Part shown: in pieces, positions 28,007-36,207 of the stretch
Numbering within the stretch: position 1 is the first letter of the stretch
Layout: the number at the start of each line of letters is the position of its first letter
From: Methylobacterium bullatum
Lineage (GTDB): Bacteria > Pseudomonadota > Alphaproteobacteria > Rhizobiales > Beijerinckiaceae
Length of the DNA stretch: 64,000 bases
Direction of reading: 5' to 3'
Assembly: GCA_902712845.1 (NCBI GenBank)
Contig: LR743504.1
Coordinates: 2,888,001-2,952,000 of the forward strand
The notes under the pieces: generated by a model
What the model was told of the DNA's origin: nothing
What the model saw: only the letters and a program-made list of their open reading frames with translations
The model's database searches: none
Program-made: the position numbers and the translations under genes

Positions 28007-28249
28007 ATGATTGATGGAACCAGACTGCACGAGCTTCAAATGAGCACCGCCGCCGCTATGACCATGGCCAATATCAGTCGATCCGGCCAATCGTATACGG
28101 TCTACTCGGAGTCGAGGATGATGCAGAATGTCGGCGACAATCTGCGCACTCTTTACAGTGAGATCATCGACCATTCCGTGCCCGAGGAACTGCTTCGTCT
28201 GGCGAAGCTCATCGATGACAGATGCAATGCCGGGGCGGAGACGCGATAA
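28007..28249 (+). CDS. NepR-like small protein (putative anti-sigma factor)
   Basis: 80 aa from ATG 28007 (ATG 28040 also possible; neither has a strong ribosome site). The C-terminal half, NVGDNLRTLYSEIIDHSVPE followed by ELLRLAKLIDDR, resembles NepR: I-G-x-x-L-R-x-x-Y, then V-P-E/D-x-x-L-x-L-x-x-x-L-D. NepR binds sigma factor EcfG and is sequestered by phosphorylated PhyR in the alphaproteobacterial general stress response. phyR and ecfG are not in this window, so this looks like a second, unlinked NepR-type protein. Confidence 0.6.
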   Translation: MIDGTRLHELQMSTAAAMTMANISRSGQSYTVYSESRMMQNVGDNLRTLYSEIIDHSVPEELLRLAKLIDDRCNAGAETR

Positions 28250-28407
28250 GGCGATGTCTCTTTTGTCGTGATCCTGATCCTACCATTGGTGCGGCCTGAA
28301 TGACGCAATCCCTCAGGACTTGGCGAGAGACCGGTATCGCCTGGCCTTCATCGCTGAAAACCTGATATTCCGGACGCGCCCCTCCGGATCGATCTGACGA
28401 GCCCGTC

Positions 28408-29589
28408 ATGCGTTTGAAAGCCTGCCTCGTTCTCGGCGCCTCGCTCGTCGTCGCGTCGTTGTGCGAACCGGTCCTCGGCGCGACACCGCCCAATCAGCCC
28501 GCCGAAGGCCCAGGCGGGGTCGGAGACCGCTCCGTTTCCATCGTGAAACGGGCGCTCGGGCGACCCAGTGCGGCAACCTTCGTCTTCCACGCGGCCGGCG
28601 CGGCACCGGCGGAAGGGCGACCCGTCGTCGTTTTCTTTCACGCCTGGGGTGCGCCCAACCCGCAGCCTTATGGGGCATGGATCGATCACCTCGCTAGAGC
28701 CGGGTATCTCGTCGTGTTTCCCCGCTTCCAGGAGATCAACCGGACGCGGCCGGCGGATGCCACCGGCAATGCCGAGAAACTCGTGAAGGCTGCCCTCGCT
28801 GATCTTGCGACCGACCCTGATGCCAAGCCTGATCTGAAGCGCGTCGCTTTGATCGGCCACCTCGCGGGCGCACCGATCGCGGCCAACCTCGCCGCCGATG
28901 CCGGGGATTCGGGCCTGCCGGTGCCTCGCCTCGTCTTCGCGATCATGCCGGGCGGGATCGCGAGCGATGCCAAATCCCGGGGGGTCGTTTTGCGCGACCT
29001 GTCGAAGATCGATCCCGAAACCCTGGTCATCACCGTCATCGGAGACCGGGATGCCCGCGCCGCCGACCTTGCCGCCAGACGTCTCCTGCGCGAAGCGAGT
29101 GCCGTCGCGCCCGAGCGCAAGCTCTTCATCCGCGCGCTTTCCGACGATCACGGCTTCCCTTCGCTCACCGCGACATTGACCTCGCCGGGCGCCGTGGACA
29201 CCGCCTATGACGGAGGTGCCATCAAGCTGCCGCCGGAGCCCCCGAAGGATCCCAAGCAGCCGCCGGCCCCGTTCAAATGGTCGGCCGACATGTCGTTGAC
29301 CGGCGAACAGACGACGCTGCTGGCTCAGCTCAACAACTCCCGGGCGGACAGCCTCGACTATCTCGCCTACTGGAAGACGTTCGATCTGGCAGCGGCCGCA
29401 GCGTTCGGCGGGGATCCGGGGAGCCTCAAGGCCAATCCGCGTTTTAGCGACATGGAACGCTGGAGCGACGGCTGGCCAGTGAAACGTCTCGCCGTGGAAA
29501 CGCCGCGCGCCGCGCGAGTGGCCGCGCCCGTGGCTCCGGTCCCTGCTTCCGCCACACCGCCCAAGCCGAAGCCCGCGCGCCGGCCCTGA
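28408..29589 (+). CDS. Alpha/beta-hydrolase-like exported protein lacking the nucleophile Ser
   Basis: 393 aa with an N-terminal signal peptide (LKACLVLGASLVVASLCEPVLGA). The core resembles alpha/beta hydrolases: PVVVFFHAWG oxyanion strand, the elbow VALIGHLAGAP, and a possible catalytic His in SDDHGFPS. The elbow reads G-H-L-A-G where active members have G-H-S-x-G; residue 152 is Leu (CTC at 28861). It may be a non-catalytic member. The C-terminal 40 residues are Pro/Ala-rich (KPKPARRP). No operon partner is evident. Confidence 0.75.
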   Translation: MRLKACLVLGASLVVASLCEPVLGATPPNQPAEGPGGVGDRSVSIVKRALGRPSAATFVFHAAGAAPAEGRPVVVFFHAWGAPNPQPYGAWIDHLARAGYLVVFPRFQEINRTRPADATGNAEKLVKAALADLATDPDAKPDLKRVALIGHLAGAPIAANLAADAGDSGLPVPRLVFAIMPGGIASDAKSRGVVLRDLSKIDPETLVITVIGDRDARAADLAARRLLREASAVAPERKLFIRALSDDHGFPSLTATLTSPGAVDTAYDGGAIKLPPEPPKDPKQPPAPFKWSADMSLTGEQTTLLAQLNNSRADSLDYLAYWKTFDLAAAAAFGGDPGSLKANPRFSDMERWSDGWPVKRLAVETPRAARVAAPVAPVPASATPPKPKPARRP

Positions 29590-29703
29590 TCCCAGCCCCT
29601 TCGCGCACGATCGGCAGGTCGCAGGGGCTTGCCTTCGCGGGGGCTTTTGCCGAAAGCGGGCCGGCTCCCCCTCACGCCCACGATCCGAGCGCGGAAGGTC
29701 CCG

Positions 29704-30315
29704 ATGAAGCTGTTCCACTCGCACTTCTCTCCCTTCGCGCGGAAGGTCATGGCCTGCGCTCATGTCCTGGGCATCGTCGACCGTATCGAGTTGCTGCCGA
29801 GCGCCGCGCATCCGGTGAAGCGCGACGGCACCATCCTGGCCCATCACCCAATGGCGCAGGTTCCGACACTCCTCGACGATGAGGGCCACGCCTTGGCCGA
29901 CAGCCGGGTGATCTGCGAGTATCTCGACGCCCGCGCCGGGGGAGGGCTGTTTCCTCCGGCCGGCCCCGCCCGTTGGGCGGCGCTCAACGAGCAATCCATC
30001 GCCGACGGCATCCTCGATGCGGCTCTGCTGATCCGCTACGAACTCACGGCCCGCGACGCCTCCGAACGCTCCGTCGCCTGGATGGACGGCCAGGAGGCCA
30101 AGATACGAAGCGCACTGGAGGCCCTCGACGACCAGGCAAGAGGCTTTGCCGACCGGGTCGATATCGGGACGATCAGCATTGCCTGCGCCCTCGGATATCT
30201 CGATCTGCGCTTCGCCGAGCTCGGCTGGAAGCAGGAGCACCCGGATCTGGCGGCTTGGTTCGCGAGCTTTGCCGCCCGCCCCGCCATGGAGGCGACGAAG
30301 CCGCCGGCGGCCTGA
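29704..30315 (+). CDS. Glutathione S-transferase family protein
   Basis: 203 aa. An N-terminal thioredoxin-like GST domain (KLFHSHFSPFARKVMACAH, QVPTLLDDEG, DSRVICEYLD) is followed by an all-helical C-terminal domain (DRVDIGTISIACALGYLDLRF). The Ser/Pro at the active-site turn (SPFARKV) fits beta- or zeta-like bacterial GSTs. Substrate unknown. Start at ATG 29704 (MKLFHSHFSP); upstream open frame is not conserved. Confidence 0.93.
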   Translation: MKLFHSHFSPFARKVMACAHVLGIVDRIELLPSAAHPVKRDGTILAHHPMAQVPTLLDDEGHALADSRVICEYLDARAGGGLFPPAGPARWAALNEQSIADGILDAALLIRYELTARDASERSVAWMDGQEAKIRSALEALDDQARGFADRVDIGTISIACALGYLDLRFAELGWKQEHPDLAAWFASFAARPAMEATKPPAA

Positions 30316-30389
30316 ACCGGAGATCGTTCGTCGAGAAAAGCTGGCGCGCGCCTTGCTAGTTCGGATTCCGGTTCTCCGGAGATCGCGCC

Positions 30390-30623
30390 ATGCCCGATTT
30401 CGTCGCCGCCCTGATCACCGCTGCCGCCTTCTGCGCCGGCCTCATCCTGCTCAACGTCCTGACGCGCTGGGCGATCCAGGCACAGATCGCGCCGGTAGAC
30501 CTCGCCGAGAACGGGTTGCTTCAATACGGACTCGCCATCGCCCTCGCCGGATTCACATGGCGACGGGCCCTCGCGACGCCGCCGGTTCCGGGCGGAAGAG
30601 TCCGGACCCGTGTCGCCGGGTGA
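30390..30623 (+). CDS. Small hydrophobic protein, 77 aa
   Basis: No family recognised. A first hydrophobic segment (AALITAAAFCAGLILLNVLT) and a second (LLQYGLAIALAGFTW) suggest a two-helix membrane protein with a short basic tail. It starts at ATG 30390 and ends 36 bp before the convergent MipA gene. It may be real or a chance ORF in GC-rich DNA. Confidence 0.5.
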   Translation: MPDFVAALITAAAFCAGLILLNVLTRWAIQAQIAPVDLAENGLLQYGLAIALAGFTWRRALATPPVPGGRVRTRVAG

Positions 30624-30659
30624 AACAGCTTCCGGACGGCCCGCCTCGGACGTTGTTTT

Positions 30660-31559
30660 CTAGAACCAGGGCTGCGTGGTGAAGCTGTAATTCACTTTCA
30701 CCCCGAACGTGTACTGGTTCTGCGATCCGAACTGGCGGCGCACCAGCGGGCTGTCGGCGGATGAACCAACGATGCGGTTATAGCCGACATATCCCGTCGC
30801 GGCCCACCGCTCGTCGAACGTGTAGGTCGCAGCACCCAAGGCGCCGACCGTGACGTAGCTGTCGGGCCGGAACGGGGTCAGCGTCCCGTTGAGCGCCGCC
30901 TCGAATGGCTGAACACCGAAATAGCGCCGGGCGAAGCTGGCATCGCCGAAGTTGAAGCGCGGCCCGACGGAGACCTGCCAGCGGTCGAAGGGCTGGATCA
31001 CGTCCGCGCCAAGCGAGCCGACGAAGCCGTGATGCCCGAAGATCCCATGGCGCAACTCGGCCCGGGCGCGTAGCCATTGCGTGGGGTAATACTCGACGAA
31101 GACACCCGGCTCGATGGCGAACTGGGCATCGCGCAGACCGAACAGGTCCCGCCGGTTGTCGCCGTAATAGCGGCCGGGCACGTACTCCGCCGTCAGACCG
31201 GCATTGAAGAGCGGCGAATCGTAGAGCGAGAAGCTGATCCCGTCATCGGGCGACGAGAACCGGCGTGGCGTACCGGCCTTGGCGATGCTGATCGATGGGT
31301 AGCCGATGGCAGTATACTCGTTCGACCCCGGAAAACTCGGCGTCGCCTGCACCGTCGCCGTCACCGTCACGACCCAGAGGTTCTGGTCGAGGGCGAGGAA
31401 CGTCGGTGGCCGCTCGATCTCCATGAGGTCGGCGGCCCCGGCGCCCCCCGCCGCCATGAGCGAACCCGCGAGAGCCAGGGCCGGCATGGCGGCAAGTCCC
31501 GTCCGTCGAGCAGGGCGCGAAGATGAATTGAGAAACATCGTGTCCATGAGCGATGTCAT
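30660..31559 (-). CDS. MipA/OmpV family outer-membrane protein
   Basis: 299 aa with a signal peptide (AAMPALALAGSLMAAGGAGA) and a 12-strand-like beta-barrel pattern: alternating residues, many aromatics, VGPRFNFGD, YVGYNRIVG, and a terminal Phe (TTQPWF) typical of barrel proteins. MipA homologues form a scaffold with murein enzymes in E. coli; others are porins. The start is ATG 31559, nine bases after AGGGA. Confidence 0.9.
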   Translation of the reverse strand: MTSLMDTMFLNSSSRPARRTGLAAMPALALAGSLMAAGGAGAADLMEIERPPTFLALDQNLWVVTVTATVQATPSFPGSNEYTAIGYPSISIAKAGTPRRFSSPDDGISFSLYDSPLFNAGLTAEYVPGRYYGDNRRDLFGLRDAQFAIEPGVFVEYYPTQWLRARAELRHGIFGHHGFVGSLGADVIQPFDRWQVSVGPRFNFGDASFARRYFGVQPFEAALNGTLTPFRPDSYVTVGALGAATYTFDERWAATGYVGYNRIVGSSADSPLVRRQFGSQNQYTFGVKVNYSFTTQPWF

Positions 31560-31668
31560 AGACACCAATCCCTAACGCATCACGACAAAGCGGGCGTGAC
31601 GGCAGACCTAACTTGGCACTGTCAGAAAGACGCTTCGGCACGACAGGCGCGCCGAAGCGATCTCAAAG

Positions 31669-32850
31669 CTAGAAGTAGGACTTCAACGCACCGCGACGGC
31701 GCACATCGAGGGTCGCGCAGTGGAACGAGCCGCCGAACGGCCCGTAGGACAGGAACGGCGCCGGGATCGGGTCGAAGCCCCAATCCTTCAGTGCCTTGAT
31801 CAAGGTCGGCTGGCTTGCATCGACGACGATCTTCTTCTCGTCGATGGCCAGCACGTTGATCGACGTCCAGGGCGAGCACATCGAGATCTTGCTCATGAAG
31901 CCCTCCACCGGGTCGGGGCGGGGCGCGATGAGCACGTCCCACTTCTTGAGCACGGCTGGCAGCTTCTCGACGTCGATATAGTCGGGGTTCACCAGCACCT
32001 TGCCCGGGGCCAGCGGCATGAAGGACGAGTCGATATGCATCGGCTGCGGGCAGCGGCTCTCGATCTCGTGGACGCGGAAGCCCGAGCCGAGGTGGCGGCG
32101 CAGCCACTCGATGCCCATGAGGTTCGTGACGTTGGAGCGGGTGACGAAGAGGTCGCGGCCGCAACGGACGAAATCGGCCGCGTCGAAGACGGGCTCGAAC
32201 TCGTTGACCGTGAACTGCATCGGCTCGCCGGCCTTCAGGTTCGGCACGCGGTAATCGTAATTGTAGAGCTCGTCCGTCAATTGCGGCCGGGGCGCCGAGG
32301 TCCAGCGCGCGCCGTTGCGAAAATATTCCTTGAACAGCGAGCGGTAGGCATCGCCCTCGAAATAGCGCGAGCGCCAGCACATCGGGCTCTCGATGATCTC
32401 GTCGCCGATGACGAGGTAAGGGTCGCGCGGGCAGGCGACGCAGAAGCCGCGGGATGACCAGCGCGGTGCGTTGTACTTGCGCGAAAAGTCCACCGTATCG
32501 GGACGGCGCACCTTCACGCCCTCGCCGGCGAGGATCGTGATGAAGTTGTCGAGCTCGGCCTGGGCGAGCTTCTTCATGAACTTCGGATATCGGAAGCCCG
32601 CGGCGAAACGGTAGAACGGCTGCGCCGCCCGCGGCAGGTTGAAGATGACCGTCAGGTGGTGGGACGGAATGGTCGCGCCGTCGAGGCTGCCGACGATCAC
32701 CTCTTCCAGAGGGTCCCACTCGTTCCATGCCATGACCGGCGATTTCGGGGCGGGGGTGCCGCGATAGTCGGCCGGGGCGGTCTCGTAAGCATCGATCTGC
32801 GCGTCGGCGAGCACGGCGTCCCGGGCCGTGGTGAAAGCTTCGCGGTCCAT
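31669..32850 (-). CDS. Arginine:glycine amidinotransferase-like enzyme, candidate hopanoid guanidinylation enzyme
   Basis: 393 aa, resembling mammalian AGAT over most of its length. It has the full catalytic triad at matching spacing: Asp223 (EPVFDAADFV), His272 (PMHIDSSF) and Cys378 (GGSFHCATL). These enzymes move an amidino group from arginine to an amine; relatives include StrB1 in streptomycin synthesis. It sits at the head of the hopanoid block, divergent from hpnL. The hopanoid cyclitol carries an amine derived from glucosamine, and Methylobacterium makes a guanidine-substituted BHT cyclitol ether, so that substrate is inferred. Start at ATG 32850 after AAGGGA. Confidence 0.9.
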   Translation of the reverse strand: MDREAFTTARDAVLADAQIDAYETAPADYRGTPAPKSPVMAWNEWDPLEEVIVGSLDGATIPSHHLTVIFNLPRAAQPFYRFAAGFRYPKFMKKLAQAELDNFITILAGEGVKVRRPDTVDFSRKYNAPRWSSRGFCVACPRDPYLVIGDEIIESPMCWRSRYFEGDAYRSLFKEYFRNGARWTSAPRPQLTDELYNYDYRVPNLKAGEPMQFTVNEFEPVFDAADFVRCGRDLFVTRSNVTNLMGIEWLRRHLGSGFRVHEIESRCPQPMHIDSSFMPLAPGKVLVNPDYIDVEKLPAVLKKWDVLIAPRPDPVEGFMSKISMCSPWTSINVLAIDEKKIVVDASQPTLIKALKDWGFDPIPAPFLSYGPFGGSFHCATLDVRRRGALKSYF

Positions 32851-33062
32851 CATTCGTCCCTTGGTGGCGCCTTTGTTGCGGCTGTTTCTTCGAGGCTCAG
32901 GCCCCATCGCCGCTTTGGCCCGCACTGTGTCTATCGGGTGATAGACAACGAAATCCAAAGCTGCAACTTCCGATGATGCCAACGTTTTCCGGAAGGTCTT
33001 TCGTCCGGAGGGTCGGTGAATTTCTCAAAAAAATCGTCCGCGCCGACGGTCGAAGGGGGATC

Positions 33063-34214
33063 ATGAAGCGTCTGACGACATTGGCCCTCATCGTCGGCCT
33101 CTGCACGGTTGCAGGTCTGTTCTTGTCCTCGGGACTGGACGATGTCGCCGCCGCCGTGGTGAGCGCTGGCTGGGGCGCCGCCATCGTCGTGGTGGTCCGC
33201 GCTGTCGCCGTGGGCTGGGCCGGACTCGGCTGGTTCGCCGTGTTCCCGCGGGCCGACCGCCCGAGCCTGTGGGACTGCGTCTCCCTGCGCTTCGTCCGCG
33301 AGGGCATCAACACACTTCTTCCCGTGGCCCAGGTCGGCGGCGACTTCGTCGGCGCGCGGCTTCTGGCACAGCGCGGCATGTCGGGCGGCCTTGCCGGCGC
33401 CAGCATGTTCGTCGACCTGATGACGCAGGCGGTCACCCAGTTCCTCTTCACGGTCGGCGGCGTCGCCCTGCTCGCCTGGCTGCATGGCGACGGCCCGGTG
33501 GTGCGCACCGTCGCCGGCGGTCTCGCCATTGCCGCCCCGGCCCTCGGCGCCTTCTTCCTGATCCAGCGCCGCAGCGGTCACCGCGTCATCCAAGCCATGC
33601 TGAACCGCTTTGCCGCCGCCCGCGAATGGCGGGCCCTGGGCGCGGTCGACGTGCTCTATGACGGCCTGCGCAGACTTTATTCCTCGCCCAAGCGGGTCAT
33701 CGGCGCCATGGGCGTACACATGATCGGCTGGATCATCGGCGCGGCCGAGGTCTACGTGGCGCTGCATTTCATGGGCTATCCGGTGACCGTGGCCGAGGCC
33801 ATCGTGATCGAGAGCCTGGCCCAGGCGGTCCGTGGCGCGGCGTTCGCGGTGCCGGGGGCGCTGGGCGCACAGGAGGGCGGCCTCATCGCCCTCTGCGCGA
33901 TCTTCGACATCCCCGCCGAGGCCGCCCTGGCGCTCTCCCTGGTGAAGCGCCTGGCCGATCTCATGGTCGGCGTGCCCGGCCTGGTGGCCTGGCACTTCAT
34001 GGAAGGCAAGACGGGCGCGCCGGACACGGAAGACCGGACGTCTCCGGACCCGGTGTCCGCGGAGCAGGGAACGGTGAAAGCCGGCGGTGACATCGCCCGG
34101 GCGGTGAGCCTGGACGCCATGCCGGTGTCGCGGGTGCCCGCCAACCTCGTGGGAAACCACACCGTATTGCGGTCGATGGAGAGCGATATGGGGGCGTTGC
34201 GGAAATGCGCGTGA
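33063..34214 (+). CDS. hpnL: Hopanoid-associated integral membrane protein HpnL
   Basis: 383 aa with about eight hydrophobic helices (TTLALIVGLCTVAGLFL, AAIVVVVRAVAVGWAGLGW and onwards). It belongs to the lysylphosphatidylglycerol synthase transmembrane-like family, with the conserved REGINTLLPVAQVGGDFVGA and VPGALGAQEGG stretches. The C-terminal about 60 residues are soluble and variable. The exact role is unknown; the gene marks hpn clusters. The start is ATG 33063 after AAGGGGG; the upstream open frame from 32973 is not conserved. It overlaps hpnM by 10 bp. Confidence 0.9.
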   Translation: MKRLTTLALIVGLCTVAGLFLSSGLDDVAAAVVSAGWGAAIVVVVRAVAVGWAGLGWFAVFPRADRPSLWDCVSLRFVREGINTLLPVAQVGGDFVGARLLAQRGMSGGLAGASMFVDLMTQAVTQFLFTVGGVALLAWLHGDGPVVRTVAGGLAIAAPALGAFFLIQRRSGHRVIQAMLNRFAAAREWRALGAVDVLYDGLRRLYSSPKRVIGAMGVHMIGWIIGAAEVYVALHFMGYPVTVAEAIVIESLAQAVRGAAFAVPGALGAQEGGLIALCAIFDIPAEAALALSLVKRLADLMVGVPGLVAWHFMEGKTGAPDTEDRTSPDPVSAEQGTVKAGGDIARAVSLDAMPVSRVPANLVGNHTVLRSMESDMGALRKCA

Positions 34215-34828
34215 GCGGCTTCGCACCGGGGCTCGTCGCCTCGACCCTCCTCGCCGTCACCCTCATGTCGGGAACGGTTGCCCGCGCCGCAGAGGATGCG
34301 GCGGTGCAGACCGTGCGCGGGCTCTATGCCAGCTTTGAGGGCGCGCTCAAGGCGCCCGAGACCGACGTGAAGAGCCGGGCGCTCGTCATCGGGCCGGTCC
34401 TGGACCAGAGCATGGACTTCGCCACCATGGCGCGGGTCGCTGTGGGTGCGAAATGGAAGGGCTTCACGCCCGAGCAGCAGGGCAGCCTGACGGAAGCCTT
34501 CAAACAGTATTTCACCGCGACCTATGCCACCCGCCTGTCCCAGGCCGCCGGCGGCAAGTTCGACATCAAGCCAGAGAGCGAGGCGCGCGGGCAGAACCGC
34601 GTGGTCCAGACCGAGGTCGCCAACGCGGAGGGCGACGCCTCGCAGATCGACTACCTCGTCGGCTCGGGCAACCGCATCCAGGACGTCTACCTCAACGGCA
34701 ACGTCAGCGAGATCGCCGCCATGCGCGGCAGCTTCGCCGATCCGCTGAAGGGCGGCGGCGCGGACGGCCTGCTGAAATTCCTTCGCGACCGGACGGCGGC
34801 GATGCTCGTCGCCAAACCAAAGCCTTAG
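34205..34828 (+). CDS. hpnM: Hopanoid-associated periplasmic protein HpnM (MlaC/Ttg2-like)
   Basis: 207 aa with a signal peptide (GLVASTLLAVTLMSGTVARA) and an MlaC/Ttg2D fold (MDFATMARVAVG, EAFKQYFTATYATRL, DYLVGSGNRIQDVYLNG). MlaC carries phospholipids across the periplasm, so HpnM is thought to help move hopanoids outward with HpnN. It starts inside the end of hpnL, suggesting coupled translation. Confidence 0.92.
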   Translation: MRVSGFAPGLVASTLLAVTLMSGTVARAAEDAAVQTVRGLYASFEGALKAPETDVKSRALVIGPVLDQSMDFATMARVAVGAKWKGFTPEQQGSLTEAFKQYFTATYATRLSQAAGGKFDIKPESEARGQNRVVQTEVANAEGDASQIDYLVGSGNRIQDVYLNGNVSEIAAMRGSFADPLKGGGADGLLKFLRDRTAAMLVAKPKP

Positions 34829-34934
34829 ACGCAGGCCAGACGCCCCTCGCCGGGCCTGGCCCAACGATCCCACCCGTGCCGTCGTCCCGACCCTGCGGCA
34901 CCCTCATCCAAACCGTGACCGAGCTTCGCCCATC

Positions 34935-36149
34935 ATGGACCTCACCTTGACGGATCTGCCTTCGGCGAACTTGAGCTGGCTCTCGCTCGTGTTCCAGTTC
35001 ATGGCCCTGGCCGGCTGCGTCTACGGGTTGACGGCCGCTTTCCTGGCGGGCCGCTACGCACGCCGCCCCGTCCCGGTCCTGGCGGCGAACGCAACGCGTC
35101 CTTCGGTGACCATCATGAAGCCGCTCTGCGGCATGGAGCCCAATCTCTACGAGAACCTCGAGACCTTCGTCCGTCAGGATTACGCCGGGCCGGTCCAGGT
35201 GGTGTTCGGCGTCCAGAACGCCACGGATCCGGCGATCGCCGTGGTGCGCCGCCTCGCGGAAACCTATCCCGACCTGAAGCTCGATCTCGTCATCGATGCA
35301 CGCCAGCACGGCTCGAACCGCAAGGTCTCCAACCTCATCAACATGTCGGCCCAGATCGCCCATGACGTGATCGTGCTGGCCGACAGCGACATGGTGGCAA
35401 GGCCCGACTACCTCGAACGGATCGTCGCCGAACTCGGGCAGCCGGGCGTGAACGGCGTCACCTGCCTCTATCACGGCGTGCCCGCCCATCGCGGAATCTG
35501 GGCCCATCTCTCGGCGCTGGCCATCGACGTGCAGTTCCTGCCCAACGTCGTGATGGGCACCTCGCTCGGTCTCGCCAAGCCCTGCTTCGGCTCGACCATC
35601 GCCTTCACCACGACGGCCTTGGCCGAGATGGGCGGCTTCGAGGCCTTCCGCGACGATCTCGCCGACGACTACGCCGTGGGCGAGGCCCTGCGCGCCAGGG
35701 GCGGTCTCGTGGCGATTCCGACCTTCACCATCGGGCATACCTGCGTCGACACCGATCTGGCCGGCCTGTGGAAGCACGAGCTGCGCTGGAACCGGACCAT
35801 CCGCAACGTCGACCCGGCCGGCTATGCCGGCTCCATCGTCACCCACGCCTTCCCGCTGGCCCTCATCGGCGCCCTGATCCCCGGCGCCGATACGAGCGGC
35901 CTCGTGGTGGCGGCCCTGGCGCTTGCCTGCCGCATCATCCTCTGCGTCCGCCTGGAGCGCGCCTTCGGCCTCGCTCCGCACCCCTACTGGCTGTTGCCGA
36001 TTCGCGACATCCTCTCCTTCATGAACTTCTCCTGGAGCTTCGTCTCGGGGGCGGTGACATGGAAAGGTCACGATTATCGGGTGGTTGCAGATGGCACATT
36101 GATCCCCGAGCGAAGCCTCGGCCACGATGCTGGTGCATCTTCGCTCTGA
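34935..36149 (+). CDS. hpnI: Hopanoid glycosyltransferase HpnI
   Basis: 404 aa of the ceramide-glucosyltransferase-like GT family, with an N-terminal membrane helix and two C-terminal helices. The catalytic core has TIMKPLCGMEP, the acidic VLADSDMVA, FRDDLADDYAVG and ELRWNRTIR (the R-x-x-R-W-like loop). HpnI adds N-acetylglucosamine to bacteriohopanetetrol, the first step toward the cyclitol ether. Start at ATG 34935; 106 bp after hpnM. Confidence 0.94.
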   Translation: MDLTLTDLPSANLSWLSLVFQFMALAGCVYGLTAAFLAGRYARRPVPVLAANATRPSVTIMKPLCGMEPNLYENLETFVRQDYAGPVQVVFGVQNATDPAIAVVRRLAETYPDLKLDLVIDARQHGSNRKVSNLINMSAQIAHDVIVLADSDMVARPDYLERIVAELGQPGVNGVTCLYHGVPAHRGIWAHLSALAIDVQFLPNVVMGTSLGLAKPCFGSTIAFTTTALAEMGGFEAFRDDLADDYAVGEALRARGGLVAIPTFTIGHTCVDTDLAGLWKHELRWNRTIRNVDPAGYAGSIVTHAFPLALIGALIPGADTSGLVVAALALACRIILCVRLERAFGLAPHPYWLLPIRDILSFMNFSWSFVSGAVTWKGHDYRVVADGTLIPERSLGHDAGASSL

Positions 36150-36207
36150 TCTTCGCTTTTAGCGTCCCGTCCGCCCTTTTCCCTTTCTCGCTGAGGCCTT
36201 GAACCCC

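Noticed and set aside
28348..30240. A 630-codon minus-strand frame
   Set aside because: Spans two well-supported plus-strand genes and an intergenic region, without any recognisable domain.
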